The notes: generated by a model from the sequence alone, not told the origin. A stretch of DNA of 64,000 nt from Cladorhizidae sp. MBARI D1340-BT2 (GCA_028752905.1 JAQNBH010000010.1:22205070-22269069); one strand, 5' to 3'. Shown: positions 31,821 through 45,432, counted from the stretch's first letter. Numbers and translations are program-made.

Positions 31821-32138
31821 AACATATATATGGGGAGAGAGATAGAGTATTCTCAAATGATATTTAGCACCTTATTTTAACATGATCTTTTCTCCCATTT
31901 TCAATATTCGATCAAACATAGTCCTGTGCTTGGTGTTTGATTTTTGTTGGGTGGAAGGGGGTAATGGGTTGGTGGTGATGGAAGGTAGATGAGGGTTAGG
32001 GGGAGGGGAGGAAGGGGAAGAGAAAATGGAAGAGCTTATTACCTTACCAAACTTCTCTGGAGTATTTTTCTTGGTATAATCTCTCTGCTTAGTTCTTTTA
32101 TTTGATTTGCTAAATTTGTTGTTCTTGTTGTTTACTAG
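31821..32138. other. intron DNA, nothing recognised
   Basis: Short AT-rich spacer with a G-rich patch at 31945-32025, ending at a T-rich tract and TTTACTAG. Confidence 0.5.
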
Positions 32139-32379
32139 TTTTGCAATATTGTGTCTTTAAATGAGAATGACAATGAAGCAGTAAGCTCTTCCACCATAAC
32201 ATTTCTTGCTGGACCTGGAAACATACCCAGTACTCGTAGAGCATGTATAGACATTGGCATCATTGATGATGATTCTTTGGAAGATGTTGAAACATTCACT
32301 GTGATATTGATCCCAGTAGGGTCAGGGGTTCTTGTTACTCCTATTAACACCACCAAGATAAGCATTCTGGATGATGATG
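32139..32379 (+). CDS. Calx-beta membrane protein, exon 10 (second half-domain, phase mismatch)
   Basis: The Calx-beta reading is CNIVSLNENDNEAVSSSTIT, then TFLAGPGNIPSTRRA, GIIDDDSLEDVETFTVIL and KISILDDDG, ending at GATG|GTACAT in phase 1. The only good acceptor (TTTACTAG| at 32138) puts this frame in phase 0, whereas exon 9 ends in phase 1. The exon is 241 bases, one more than a multiple of three. Either a base has been gained near the 5' edge or the acceptor used lies elsewhere. The domain itself is convincing. Confidence 0.75.
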
Positions 32380-33120
32380 GTACATAAGATAAATGTTGCC
32401 CTCTTATTATGTGTCGTAAGTACTCTATTTCTAATAAAGCTTATGTTGAGTAACTTGTCTATAAAGTATTTTCGCAGCAATAGTTTGACGTTAACGATTG
32501 CTTTTGCAGAGCGAGCCTCTAATTTTTCATGACCTTACAGGTCCTTTTTTCTTTCCCTTCGTATTTTTACATTTTGGAAATGACTGAGTTCATATAGATA
32601 GCTACTATTGGACAGTTTTGGCTGTACAATTCTTCAGACTCAATACTATACCATACTCGAGTCTGGCTCTAGCCATAGCCTCGAACTTGTACTGTATATG
32701 GGATATTTCACTTACCAAACTCAAGACTGTCTCTAGCAATAGCCTAGAAGTTGTTCACTGCCATATGGGTAGTGATCGTATATCTCATTATGGAAATTTA
32801 TTTTAAAAAATTGTGCCGTTAAAATAAAAGTGTTGACAATAGGCTTTGATGGTAGTGTGAATATAGGTGTATGTAGTACAGGATTAACAGTGTTAGTCAG
32901 TCATAAGTTAACCACCCAGTCCATGATCACTGATGAAGATACATAACATGCATTAACAACTAACTTTCTTGGCTCTGTCTTTATTTTGTGGTATTTTGAG
33001 CAGCATTGATGGAATTCTAAACTAATGAATAAAGTCGAACCACTAGCCCGGCTATAGCAATAACAGCGAGATACCTTAATTATGTACAAACAATAATGCA
33101 ATTTGTTAATTTTTTGGTAG
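32380..33120. other. intron 10, nothing recognised
   Basis: AT-rich. 32630-32755 has a loose internal duplication (ACTCGAGTCTGGCTCTAGCC against ACTCAAGACTGTCTCTAGCA). Confidence 0.5.
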
Positions 33121-33261
33121 ATGCTACTATTGGTTTTATCGCAACAACTTATACTTTGAATGAGGCTGATGGCATATCAAACCTGCAGATTGGAGTCATA
33201 TTTGGCAGTATAGGGAGATATATATATCTTTTGATCTCTCTGTCTGATGGATCTGCTCTTC
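33121..33261 (+). CDS. Calx-beta membrane protein, exon 11 (first half-domain)
   Basis: 141 bases between TTTGGTAG| and CTTC|GTGAGT, phase 1 at both ends: ATIGFIATTYTLNEADGIS, LQIGVIFGSIGRYIY, LLISLSDGSA. The 'F-x-x-x-x-Y-x-L-N-E-x-x-G' start is the first Calx-beta strand. Exon 12 completes the domain. Confidence 0.85.
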
Positions 33262-34019
33262 GTGAGTTAAATACAATAATGCCCTTTACAAACTCATATA
33301 TATTACATATCTTTGATCTCAGACAACTTTTTAAATTGCTTTTTTTTGCGATAATAATTATGGAAGGGGGAGGGTTTCTGAAACTTTCCATGAGTGTTGT
33401 TAAACAGTGGCAAGTTACTTGCACAAGACCACCCATCATGAGAAATAGTAATTTCTAAATGGTCATGTATTTCAACGAAAAAAGTTACGATCATATAATG
33501 AAGAAATTGTTTTTACTAAATCCTCTAATCAAAACTGCTCCATATAGTTCTACCCCTCCAACTGTAGGCACATGGTCAGTCTTCATTACTATTGAAATTC
33601 TGTAGATTTTATTGATACTGACATCAAAGCCGCCGATTTAGAGAAGAATTGGGTCAATCGAAATAAGCAAACAAAAACAACTGAGTGCTTATAATCAAGG
33701 GGCATCTTCTGGGTGTAGGCTATATACTGATTAGACATTCTCGACAGCAGAGCTTCCAAAAATGGTCGAGTTCACTAGAGAATGACTGTAGAGGGCAGCA
33801 GTTGTTATAATTGACCCAATAGTAGTCATTCACCACCTCAAACTGGAATTTGTTTAATCACTGACCAGTGGTAGATTCTAAAAAACACACTCGGTTCCTA
33901 TTGATATTGAACACGACCATTGAAAGGTGTGGTTAGCTAGGTTTTGCCTTGGCAAGGTTAATGACTAAAGCTGGCCATGTATAATTCGCTATAACCTTTC
34001 CTCCCAATTCAATATACAG
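33262..34019. other. intron 11, nothing recognised
   Basis: AT-rich without repeats or ORFs that I can support. Confidence 0.5.
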
Positions 34020-34232
34020 TTTCCTCTGATTACCTGGATGACTTCAGCGATAATGGAGTGTTCATCCTGAATGCTGACAATCCTGTATTGGATGTCTCCT
34101 TCTCACTCGTGGATGATTTGGTTTATGAATTTCTTGAGAGCTTGTCTGCAAGTCTAAGCCTTTCAGGTGCTGCAGTCGCACGTCTGACCTTGGATCCTAC
34201 TTCAGCAGAAATCACTATCTTGGATGATGATG
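34020..34232 (+). CDS. Calx-beta membrane protein, exon 12 (second half-domain)
   Basis: 213 bases between ATATACAG| and GATG|GTAAAT, phase 1 at both ends: SSDYLDDFSDNGVFILNAD, VSFSLVDDLVYEFLESLSA, SAEITILDDDG. The S-D-Y loop, the V-D-D-x-x-x-E-x-x-E turn and the closing I-L-D-D-D make it a clear Calx-beta C-terminal half. Confidence 0.88.
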
Positions 34233-34755
34233 GTAAATCCATAATGACTTACTGAGACCTGAAGTCCTCCAGATTTGGTGTTGACAGGCCATAATCAACA
34301 CTCTCCAAAATCTGGTTGAGGCTTAAACTAATTGCAAACGTGGTTACACTAGGAGCTAAGTAGCCGAATGAATGTACCTGCTTTGTTTGAAAAGGCTGAA
34401 CCACGTTTAGCCATCCTATTGTGCTCTAGCTTGTGAAAGATAGAATTACTATGGGATTCAGTAACCTTTTCCAAATTCATTCAGACCTGGCAACAATGAA
34501 CTCATTATAACTCTCTGAAGGAGCAATGTTTCAAGGATGTGAAGTAATTAACAAAGATCAATTAACTTTTGCTAATCTGATGCAACTAATTATTTATTAT
34601 AATCACAACTTCGACTATAAACATTATAAATTATGAGAGATCACTCAACTCTGAGAAAGCCTGAAGTAAATGGTTCCTTCCCTTTAGTAGCCAATTTTGT
34701 TTTCTCCTCCTACTAATAATGTTCTTGCTTGATAATTTTTTTTTTAATCATGTAG
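34233..34755. other. intron 12, nothing recognised
   Basis: AT-rich spacer ending in a long T run and TGTAG. Confidence 0.5.
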
Positions 34756-34850
34756 TACTGGAGTTTACATTTATGCGATTGGAGTACACTGTTGGTAAAG
34801 ATGCTGGTTCAGTTACCCTGGTGGTCCTTCTAATCAGTGGTTATAACCAT
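34756..34850 (+). CDS. Calx-beta membrane protein, exon 13 (cut off by a repeat)
   Basis: After CATGTAG| the phase 1 reading is VLEFTFMRLEYTVGKDAGSV, then TLVVLLISG, a Calx-beta first strand pair. At 34851 the sequence turns into the dispersed repeat also found at 899, before any donor or the usual G-T-A loop. The exon is therefore truncated, and the second half of this domain is not seen downstream. This is a physical disruption of the gene. Confidence 0.75.
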
Positions 34851-35095
34851 CAGCACAAAGTTACCTGCAGGCCTTCAGGCCTGCAATTGCATTCCTCTGA
34901 GATTGGTGCATGATAACATCTCTTCATGTGCCTTGATTAGAGCTAGCACATTGAGAGAGCTAATAATGCAGCATGAAATATTGAACACACAGATTTGCTG
35001 GGGTCCTCTTAAACAAATAGACTAACAAGACCTGTGATATTCTTGTGCATGGGAGAGAACAACTGCAATACTAAAGTTGGCCTCCATGCTAGCTA
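34851..35095 (+). repeat. dispersed repeat, copy 2 (copy 1 at 899)
   Basis: Matches 901-1150 in the same orientation with small indels. It begins at CAGCACAAAGTTACCTGC inside the Calx-beta exon and ends at CTCCATGCTAGCTACCAAT, where the minisatellite starts. Confidence 0.9.
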
Positions 35096-36180
35096 CCAAT
35101 AAAGAGCTTCTTTAACCTCCTTTAGCTACCAATACACAACTCCTTGAAACTCCTTTAGCTTCCAATATACGGTGGCTCTTTGAAACTCTTTCAGCTACCA
35201 AATACACAACTCCTTGAAAACACAACACCTTTGAACTCTTTACATACCAATACATGGCCGCTTGAAACCCCTTTAGCTTCCAATATGCAGCCTCTTGAAA
35301 CTCCTTTAACTAAAAATACAGAGTTCCTTAAAATTCCTTTACCAATACACAGCTCCTTAAAACTCCTTTAGCTACAAATACTCAGATCCTTTAAACTGCT
35401 TTAGCTACAAACACACAGCTCTTTGAAACTCCTTTAGCTACCAATAAACAGTTCCTTGAAACTAATTTAACTACCAATACAGAGATTCTTAAACTCTTTT
35501 AGCTACTAATACACAGCTCCTTGAAATATTTTAGCTACAAATACACAACTCCCTGAAACTCCTTTACATACCTACTTTAAATTCCTTTAGCTACCAATAC
35601 ACAGCTCCTTGAAATTACTTTAGCTACCAATACACAACTCTTTGAAACACCTTTACCAATTCAGAGCTCCTTGAAACTCCTTTAGTTACCAATAGATAGC
35701 TCCTTAAAACTCCTTCAGCTACCAATACACAGATCCTTTAAACTCCTTTAGCTACCAAAGCTCCTTGAAATTCCTTTAACTACCAACACAGAGATTCATT
35801 AAACTCTTTTAGCTACCAATACACAGCTCCTTGAAACTCATTTAACTACCAACACATAGATTCTTTAAACTCCTTTAGCTATATACCAATACACAGCTCC
35901 TTGAAACTCCTTAAACTACCAATATAGAGATTCTTTAAACTCCTTTAGCTGCCAATACACAGCTTCTTGAAACTCCTTTACCTATTAGTACACAGCCTCC
36001 TTTAGCTACCAATTCACAGCTCATTGAAACTCCTTTAGCTACAAATACACAACTCCCTGAAACTCATTTACTTACCAATACATGGCTACTTTAAATTCCG
36101 TACACAGCTCCTTGAAACTCGTTTAGCTACCAATAAAACAGAACCTTGAAATTCCTTTAACTATCAACTCCTTGAAACTA
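35096..36180 (+). repeat. minisatellite, unit about 34 bp
   Basis: About 30 units of TTTAGCTACCAATACACAGC followed by TCCTTGAAACTCC, with much length and base variation. The unit equals the terminal sequence of the preceding dispersed repeat, which has only one unit at its other copy (1130-1190). Confidence 0.92.
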
Positions 36181-36221
36181 GCGCATTTTAGTGCATACAA
36201 AGTAGTAAGAAATTCCGCCGC

Positions 36222-37146
<925 letters not shown>

Positions 37147-39789
37147 ATAAATTTTATTTTTTTAATATAATATATATCATTCTTACTACTGTATTATTTT
37201 TAAAAAATTAATGAGCTGTGACGATGCATGGAGTGTGAGAAACGTAAATGCCAACACTGGCCCACAATACCTGAAACACCCATAGATCTAATGTTAGTAG
37301 CTACCGGCTGTCTAGGCTCTAACTCTGCTGTTCTGCTCTGAACCTGACTGGGATTGCACATATTCTGATTCGCAGAATCCAGACACGTGGGCTTTAGCTG
37401 GTGCCACCCAGATGGAGGTGTCCCTTCTAATGTTAACCTAATTTAAACAAAGGTTCAAATATCATGTAAAAATAGTTATAAACAATGTCACATAAAGGTA
37501 CATAAGAATAATCATATTATACATACTTTTGTTGAAAAAGAACAATGCTACAATAACATGAATAGCAGTGTTGTGTTGTGCACTTACAAAACTTGCTTCC
37601 AATGCCTTATCTACATATAGCTATGTTTGAATCTTAAACAACAGTAAACAAGTATATGCAAAAATAACTGTGTTTTTATATTATATTTTGTGGTTAGTGT
37701 GTGGTCACAAAAACTAGACCATAAGTTTCATCAAAAATACTGCTATTCCATAATACATGGACTCAGTGAATATCTGACTTGGTATTGACTTTTATCTGAA
37801 AGTGGTTCAGTTTTCCTGGAAATCCGAAGGTGAGAAGGTCAATAGGCTGTGAAGGCTAGTTTAGTTTATAATAAATTATGGTGCTGGTCTGGTGTGTGAT
37901 ATTATGTAGGTTGGCATGAGAGCGTAACAGGTCATTGGAATGTGTGAGCCTCACACATGAATACAGGTCTATCACTAATTACCTACAATGCTAGTAGTAT
38001 ACCAAACTGCTGCAGTTACAGCCGCTAGTAAGGCTACCAGTTAACTATAGAAACTATTAGCCATCATAACCACATCTGGCACAAACTTAAAACAAACAAA
38101 CAATTGTTCTAAAGATTTTTTTTTACTTGCACATTCCCAGTTGACTGCTCTAGCAATTTAAAATTGTCATAAGATTTACTTCAGGCTCGAGGGGGATGAG
38201 TGAGCAAACCAAAAGAATTCTGGCTGATGGCCGCATTTGTCATAGTGAACGATCTCTTCCTAGGCATTACTTTACTTTCTGAAACCACTTCTTTGGAGGA
38301 AACCTACACAGGCACCTGTGTAAACTCTGAGTCCTATTGCTCTTGAGAAAGGATCTACTCTTGGAAGAATTTCTTTCCTGTTAGGTTTGCTGTAGACCCA
38401 GAGCGAAGTAGTGACGTATAACTCTTGATTGCTTACCTTCATGGAACTGGTTCTTGCACTAAGCTGCAGCTTATTATAATTATTTGCATTTTAATGATCA
38501 TCAACTGTTTATTCTTGACTAAAAGTAATATACTATATATTCAGTACTGATTCAGTGAATTCAATAGAGATAATTCCTAGACCGAAGCAGCTTATAATCT
38601 GCACTGAAATAATATGATCTGAATGATTTATTGTTGCCAAACTTAAATATACAGTAGTTTGAAAATCACTTGCTTCAAGACAATACCCTTCACCCTGATG
38701 TTCCAGTATGCTTAGTCAGATACCTACCTTTAAGCCTGTAATGAGCATCCACAAAAGTCATTATGTTTACTAGAAGCTAAAAGCACATGGCTCAATATAC
38801 AACAAATTAGTTTAAAACTACGCTAGCTACTGACATCCTGGAATATAATTTTATTTTTTAATTAGAGTTGCCCTTCAATGCTCTAATGGGCATCTTATCA
38901 ACCGAAGCTAAACAACCGATTGTGTAATTCATCAAATGCTAGCTATTTTTTAGTCTTAACGAGGTAGCTTATGCTGAAATCAAGGGGCCTGCAACTCACT
39001 AGAATCTCGTACATCAACACCGAAATCTCTTTTGAAATCTTGAACTCCCTCTTGAAATTATCAATTTTCGAAACCCTGAAGTCAATGAATATGATTTACC
39101 ATTGAATTTACCTTGCCTATTCTGCATGGTTCTTGATGAGAGAGAGAGTCTGCTACTGCTATCTAGAAAGCCAAGCTAGCTGCTATCTAGTTGAGACCCA
39201 ATTGTGTGGGCAGAGATAAAAGTTACAAACCACCATTGTTGCTAGAATGTAGGGTATAGCTACTTGGCTAGCTAGCTAGCTAAGTTAGTAGTTGCAGAAT
39301 ATCGACTTTCTGTACTTTCGATCTACATTCAGTGTGCAGTTATCATGAGAGAAGAGACTGCCAACAACTCCCAGGCTGTCTGACTGAGAGTCTGACTAGC
39401 TAGTTGGGAGAATCAACACAAAAAATTCCAAAATTGTGTGCATTCTCCACAGAAAGTGAATTGACCAAAGTAGTGCAGCACAGACTTGGGTCCTTTCATC
39501 TCAACAATCTGCCGCTGCCTCACACCATTTCTTCTCTGTGGCCTCCTGGGAGGCAGAGAGCCATATAAAAGATAAAAGGAGAGCCTACAGTATGATGATA
39601 TTAATGGCCATCCTAACTCAACTGTGCCTAGTCACAACCGTACAAACATTGGCATTGCTGTATGAGTATTAGTATGCCAGTTTTAAAATACTGACAATGT
39701 GTTCACTTATATTACTGAGGTTACGACATGATGTTAGACTCTCAATTTTATCTATGTATACATGGCTGATTAGGATCGAATCAATGATG
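37147..39789. other. intron DNA, mostly unrecognised
   Basis: 2.6 kb of AT-rich sequence. 38170-38640 resembles 28400-28790 (see there), suggesting that a block of this gene was once duplicated. A TAGCTAGCTAGCTAGC run lies at 39266-39284. No exon could be supported. Confidence 0.45.
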
Positions 39790-41490
39790 TAGAGAGCTTC
39801 ATGTGGGATAGACTTCCATCATATTATTATTTTCTCAAGTGTCTTGTTGCTGCTGGGTTTGATACAGCAGATGCAATAACATCCACAGACACTAGTGAAA
39901 ATCCCGGTAATCCTATCACAATCATTGAGTCGTTCATTGATCAGTACTATTCTGGTCACCAAGACTTCTATCCAATTTGTACTACGCCAATAGCACAGCA
40001 ACTTTTTTGCTTTCCACCAGGGCATTGTCTCCACATCAGTAATTTTATATCCGAGGTAAAGAGAAGATACAAGAGAAAGTTTTGTGTGATTAAAACCTCA
40101 AGCCAGCATAGGTTAACAAATTTCTTCAAGCTTCTGTCCAAGAAAATTAAAGCCACGGTTAAAGCTGAAGTCAGTGAGAAAGTATGGGATGTGCTGATTA
40201 ACAAACTGATTATTTTTCAATTCTTTAATATGTCGAAGCCTTACACTTGAAAATAAAAAAGGCTATCATTTTTGTTCAACAGGAAGCTAATGAGGAGCAC
40301 CCTTCAAGTTGTCTTTAACGATGGTGTTGAAACAAATAGTTTCTAAAGCAGAAAGGAATGCTTCAGCTGGAAGAAGGCACTCCGAGGGTATCAAGAAATT
40401 TGCCACATCTCTTTTGATCTATTCTGGGCCTTCGGCTTATAGCCTCCTGCAGCAAAATCTTAATCTACCCTCTATGCAAACCATAAATGAACACGGGTAA
40501 GTTTAGGTTTGATAACTTGACTCCCGATTTCATGTTATTTATGTTCCAACTGCACAAGTGATTGCTTGCAGGTGATTCAAGCCAGCAGTTATTGAAGTAA
40601 AAATGTCTTCTTCTAGTTAAAATAAAATAGCTAGAGCCAAGCAAATCCTAATTTCAGAAGCATTTGTTGCAGATTGCTTGACAAACATAAGCACAGTGAC
40701 ACCAAAACCACCTAACAAGCTAGATGGATTCCAAGGAAAGCAATGGGCAGCAGAAGTCACAGCCAAATGCCACAAAGTGGATAATGATTGGCCGCACAAT
40801 TTTGTATGAATCTTACAGAGGTGGACTATTGGATAAAGAAGAATGGATCAATGACTATCCTGTTGCAAGTGCCCAGATATTGCTGAAGCAGCAATTTCAC
40901 AGCTAGGTGGACTTGACTTAACATTGAACCAGGAAACAAGGTCACTGAAGCCACTACTTCCAAACTCACTACAAGTCATCCATGTTGATGGCAAGCACTG
41001 GGCTGCAGCATTCACAGTCAATTGCAAGAGAGATGATATGGTTATTTATGACTCACTATACTGCAATCTAAAGTCCAAAACCAAGCTTGTTTTATCCCAT
41101 TTAGTACACACCAGCAAGCCCACTGGTGCGAGTGGTCAATTTTACTAAACAGTCAGGGTCAAGTGCACGTGGTTTGTTTAAAATTGCTTACATCACAGCA
41201 AAGCTTTCGGAAGAGAAACTGAGCATCATCTATTCAACGAAAGTAAGATGAGGCATCTATACAAATCTATATAGAGCAGCATAAGGTATAGCCATTTCCT
41301 ATTCCCATGGAAAAAAGAGCATCAGGTGTGTGTGAAAGAAGTATAAGTAAATGTTCAATGCTACTGCAGATTATGGTGTAAAGTTGGTACTAGTGATGAT
41401 GATGTGGAGAATGTTTTCATGTCAAATGTATCGAGACTCCTGTTTAATCAAATTGAGAGTCAAATAGAATTTGGTACTGTAAAACCTGTG
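39790..41490 (+). pseudogene. transposon gene remnant with Ulp1-like protease
   Basis: 39801-40250 encodes DRLPSYYYFLKCLVAAGFDT and more, not recognised. 40320-40497 gives SAGRRHSEGIKKFATSLLIY, then SAYSLLQQNLNLPS, resembling the start of a P-element/THAP9-like transposase domain. 40830-41210 gives an Ulp1-type cysteine protease: EEWINDYPVASAQILLKQQF, VIHVDGKHWAAAF (catalytic His), VIYDSLY (Asp) and, one frame over, QSGSSARGLFKIAY, where active members have D-C-G. The catalytic Cys is therefore Arg here. KMRHLYK and VQCYCRL follow, like the C-terminal tail of such proteins. Several frameshifts make it a dead copy. Element ends were not found. Confidence 0.7.
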
Positions 41491-41635
41491 AGTATTAAAC
41501 TTATTCTTCAGTAACCGTCATATTTTATAATTGAAAAAAATTTATTATTGAAAATTGGGCTATTGGCATTGCATGTATTGTGGCTGGTGACCTATTACAC
41601 TTGATTGTTTGAGCACTAAAAGTAATTTCATGCAG

Positions 41636-41907
41636 CAACAGCAGCAGCTACAACCATACAAGTCACAGAAGAAATCACTACTGGAACAGAAGGCTCCACT
41701 GCAGCAGCTACAACCATAGAAGACACTCAAGAAACCACTACTGAAACAGATGACTATGAAAATACCGGAAGTGGAGATACTGCTTCAATCTGCCAGGCAG
41801 GATGCATTGCAGGTGTTATAGTAGCCTGTGTTACATTGGCTGTTGCTGCTGTAGCAGTCGGAGTTACCGTTATAACTTATTCTAAAAAAAAAACTTGTAC
41901 TCTTTAA
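41636..41907 (+). CDS. Calx-beta membrane protein, last exon (stalk, TM, tail)
   Basis: The acceptor CATGCAG| opens a phase 1 reading to TAA at 41905-41907. The start is a Thr/Glu stalk made of two near-repeats (AAATTIQVTEEITT and AAATTIEDTQETTT). After DYENTGSGDTASICQAGC comes the transmembrane helix IAGVIVACVTLAVAAVAVGV, then TVITYSKKKTCTL and the stop. This gives a single-pass type I protein with its Calx-beta repeats outside and a seven-residue basic tail inside. Ten A in a row (41884-41893) encode the Lys run and are a slippage risk. The phase agrees with all upstream exons, but the join to exon 13 is inferred. Confidence 0.75.
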
Positions 41908-43204
41908 CTGCTTTCACTTTTATTGATATTTGTAATGGGATTGAGGGCTCCTCCACTCTTTTTTTAATTTTACATAATATATAGAGCTAATGGTAAGATA
42001 TTTCATATTGCTAACATTGTTGCTCCATTTCTCCAATTCACATTTTATTTCGTATGCCTAATATTTGAAGATTAGTATATTTTGAACAGATACACCTATA
42101 TGCAATTATATTTGAATGATACTCGTCTGAAAACCACTCCTGCCAAGCAAATTTATACTCATATATAGTATTCCCCTTATCCCAGAATCAACTGAACCAC
42201 AGAAGGTACAAAGGCAATGGCCTTGTTTAGTTGGAGCAGTTATGCAGCTCTCTTGGTATATGGTTATGTATTGTTATATAGTTGTCTTTTATGAAGGCTT
42301 TCTTGAGCAACATATGGTTTTTCTCCATGGATAGATGCTAGTAAAATTAATCACAGTCCATGAGGAACATGCTTGGAATGGTAGGATTAGTAATAATAAT
42401 ATATATATTGTTTTTCTTTCACTGTAAAAATGATGTTTGTGTTCAATTATAGATTAAAAATTACCAAAGAAGAATATAAATTTGTGGCATATGTCTTTAA
42501 CTGGAGAGATTGTAACCCACATGTTCTTCCTTTCACTAGGGCTTTACAAAGTGTAAATGCTACTCCTCTACTGGGAACTGTGGATCTATCCAGACCTTCC
42601 GACCTCATTCAAATTTTTGTTGCTGTATACAATATTATAAAGGCCAGAAATATATATTAGGATAGAATGAAACAAGAGGTAAAGGGTCCTGTAAATGTTT
42701 GCTGCCTACATTAGTATTCTTGTTCAAGAACTACCCAGCAAGCAATGATGTACCTAAAGTACAGTTTACTTTGTATGCCCACATGCACATAGACACATGC
42801 ATCATAAGATCACTAGAGTAAACTTCAGTGGAAGCTAAATGATCACTTTTTTGGTTGAGAAAACATGCATGTGCTTGCTGACTTCGCTCAGCCGGACTCG
42901 ATAATGCGCACTAAACACTCTCTTCAGCAAAACAACAGAAATAGGTATATACAGCATCATCAACATGCCTGTGTGAATCAAGATTAGTCATTGATTACTT
43001 AGGAGTCTTCTGGTAGTACATTATTACGACGATGTACCTAAGTAATGTAGAATAAAGTAATAGATATACATACATACATACATAATATAAGACAAAAAAT
43101 TAATATATATCGGATAGAATAGTCGAAAAAGAAATGAAGGACTATGCAGACAACAAACATTTACACTACTACTTTGTTTTAAATAAGTAGTATATATTAT
43201 CTCT
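41908..43204. other. 3' flank of the Calx-beta gene, nothing recognised
   Basis: AT-rich. AATAAA-like signals are too common here to choose one. An open frame at 42430-42660 (+) has ordinary composition (EEYKFVAYVFNWRDCNPHVL) but no recognisable domain or splice context. It might be a worn fragment of something. Confidence 0.4.
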
Positions 43205-43355
43205 CAATGAACTCTCAGTTGATATAATGAAATTACAATGACGTTCTCAATAATTAACTTGAATTATACTCTCTTGACGTTTCAACTAGATTATTTCTGA
43301 TGAAGACTAGAGCATCTAATCGAAAAGTCGAGAGAGTCAAGGTCATTGCAAGTTT
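43205..43355 (+). repeat. dispersed repeat H, copy 1, hammerhead-like core
   Basis: Starts AATGAACTCTCAGTTGA, has TTCTCAATAATTAACTTGAA, and an inverted pair around CTCTCTTGACGTTTC / GAAAAGTCGAGAGAG. The plus strand carries CTGATGA (43297), a possible stem-loop, GAAA (43322) and GTC (43336). See the other copies at 47084, 51668 and 61100. Confidence 0.85.
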
Positions 43356-45432
43356 ATATTTTTTTAAATAAATTATGGAATCTGTTTATGTTTGTTGTGC
43401 ACATTATATTTAATCTTTTTTTGGCCCTATATTAGCTTTTGTCTTCTTAAAGTCAAGCAGCCACCTACAATATATAACAACATCACTACATATTGGTATT
43501 AATATTATTGCTGTTCAGAGTTACTTGGGGGATGTTGAGAGTCTGTACTGTAAACAACGATGATGTTGATGACTTTTCAATCTTTTTCAAGTATTTTTTG
43601 TTGAATAATGAGTGCTGTATATTGAGAAATGTATTAGTCATTGGCAATGTATTAGACAGTATAGAGTCTCCGGATATAATGAATTTATGATGAATGGACA
43701 AATTGTATAAAACTTACATGTGGGGTAAAGTGGGGAGATTGATAATGTGGTACTAAGACAAACCAAAAATGTTACATATATGAAAATACGACGACAAATT
43801 ATTATATGTTAGTCATTTATATTAATAATGAATGGTCATCATAAATGCCTACATTGGTAAACTCTTCATTTCTTAATACAGCATTTTGTTGTTGTTTCTA
43901 TTTGTTTGCAGTCAAGCAGCCACTTTCAAGAACTTACTCAGTTATATATATCGCACAAGACCTAAATTTTAGCTACCATATTTATTACACACATGCCTAT
44001 ACACACAAGACAGATGCATCATAAGTAGTTCCACTGTTAGCCACATAAACGTATTTATGGGGTTGATGACATTAGCCGATTTTATGGTATATTTCGCTGA
44101 AGAATTGGTGCCCAATCAAGAAATTGATTACTTGTTGCAATGCTTTGGACTATTTGGAGCTTTCTGTAAGAAAATTATGATAAACGTACGTACCATATAT
44201 AAGTGACATGTGTGAAAAAGTAGATGATAGATACATAGACAAGATCGCAAAGATGAAATTTTAAATATGAATAACCATATAGAGCTTTTTTTCAAGGAGC
44301 TAAAGTTTTTGAAAATTCTGTAACTGAATATTTTCGTGGAATCATTTTTTAATGTATTGCAATTGTATTCACCTATTGAGAATACTGACACTAGTTTCCA
44401 TAGTGGAACACTATAAAATGTTGTCCAAAGCACTAAAATAGATGTATTTTGCCAGAATCTAGCTATATCTTCAGGTGTGAGGATACGTGGCTTAATTAAA
44501 CCAATTCCTATGGACCCTATTATCGTACTAAATCAATCTGAGAGCACAATTTTCACATCTAGGAGCATGTCTGCGAAAACCTCACAAGTTTAGCTCTTCA
44601 GAAAAAGTACCATATGGTAAATGGAATGCGATCACTCTGCAATATTTAAAAGAGTATCTATTGACAAAAACATATTGACCTCACCTCTCCTGCATTGTAA
44701 GATGATTCCCAAACTATTAGGTATGTGTGTATGACAACTGTGATGATGGTTTATAAGCACTATTGCTATTCATCGGTTTTAGAAGCACAGATGTCTCACG
44801 ATACTGCAATAAGCTAGGGTGTGTCCATATCCAACTGGAGAGTCCCATCATGTCCCCTGTGTTTTCTGAACTTTTGTTTGCAATGAATTGAAAATAAATT
44901 GCATCATATCTATTTTTTTCCACTTTAGACACAAAAAAACAAAATCCATTCACCAGTGTACAAAATCTTATATGCAAGCTTGGCACATAGTCCACTGCTT
45001 GATGGTCCATTATTATCGATTCCATCAAGCTAGGTGTCTTCATACAAGGTGAATAATGCAGAGGGGGGAACCTGCTCTTGTTTTTGGTGGCGCTGGAGAA
45101 GCAAATAAAGTTTGCAGAAATTCTAATCTCTAACATTATCATGGTATGCTTGGAAGATCGATATAGAGCTGATATATGAACCACTACACCCATAACATAA
45201 TGAGTTCACTAAAGTGAATAGACAGAGTCTAGATATATACTGAAGATTTTTATGCTTCCAGAATTGAACATGTAAAACATGGTAAAGTGTCATGTAAAAC
45301 ATGGTAAAGGGTCTTGAAATGTTAAGGTTATACATGGTAGACGTAAAGAAACAATCCGTTTCATACATGACATACATGATATGCACACCATCACCACTCT
45401 ACTTATCTAGAAGTGAATAACACTCCCCAATA
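43356..45432. other. intergenic, nothing recognised
   Basis: AT-rich. Open frames at 43486-43701 (-), 44128-44433 (-) and 44717-45193 (-) lack domains. The last (158 codons) is the best of them, with patches such as KVEKNRYDAIYFQFIANK, but nothing supports a call. Confidence 0.4.

Noticed and set aside
44717..45193. 158-codon minus-strand open frame
   Set aside because: It reads partly like protein but no motif or homologous pattern could be named, and no promoter or splice context is visible; described only as unresolved.
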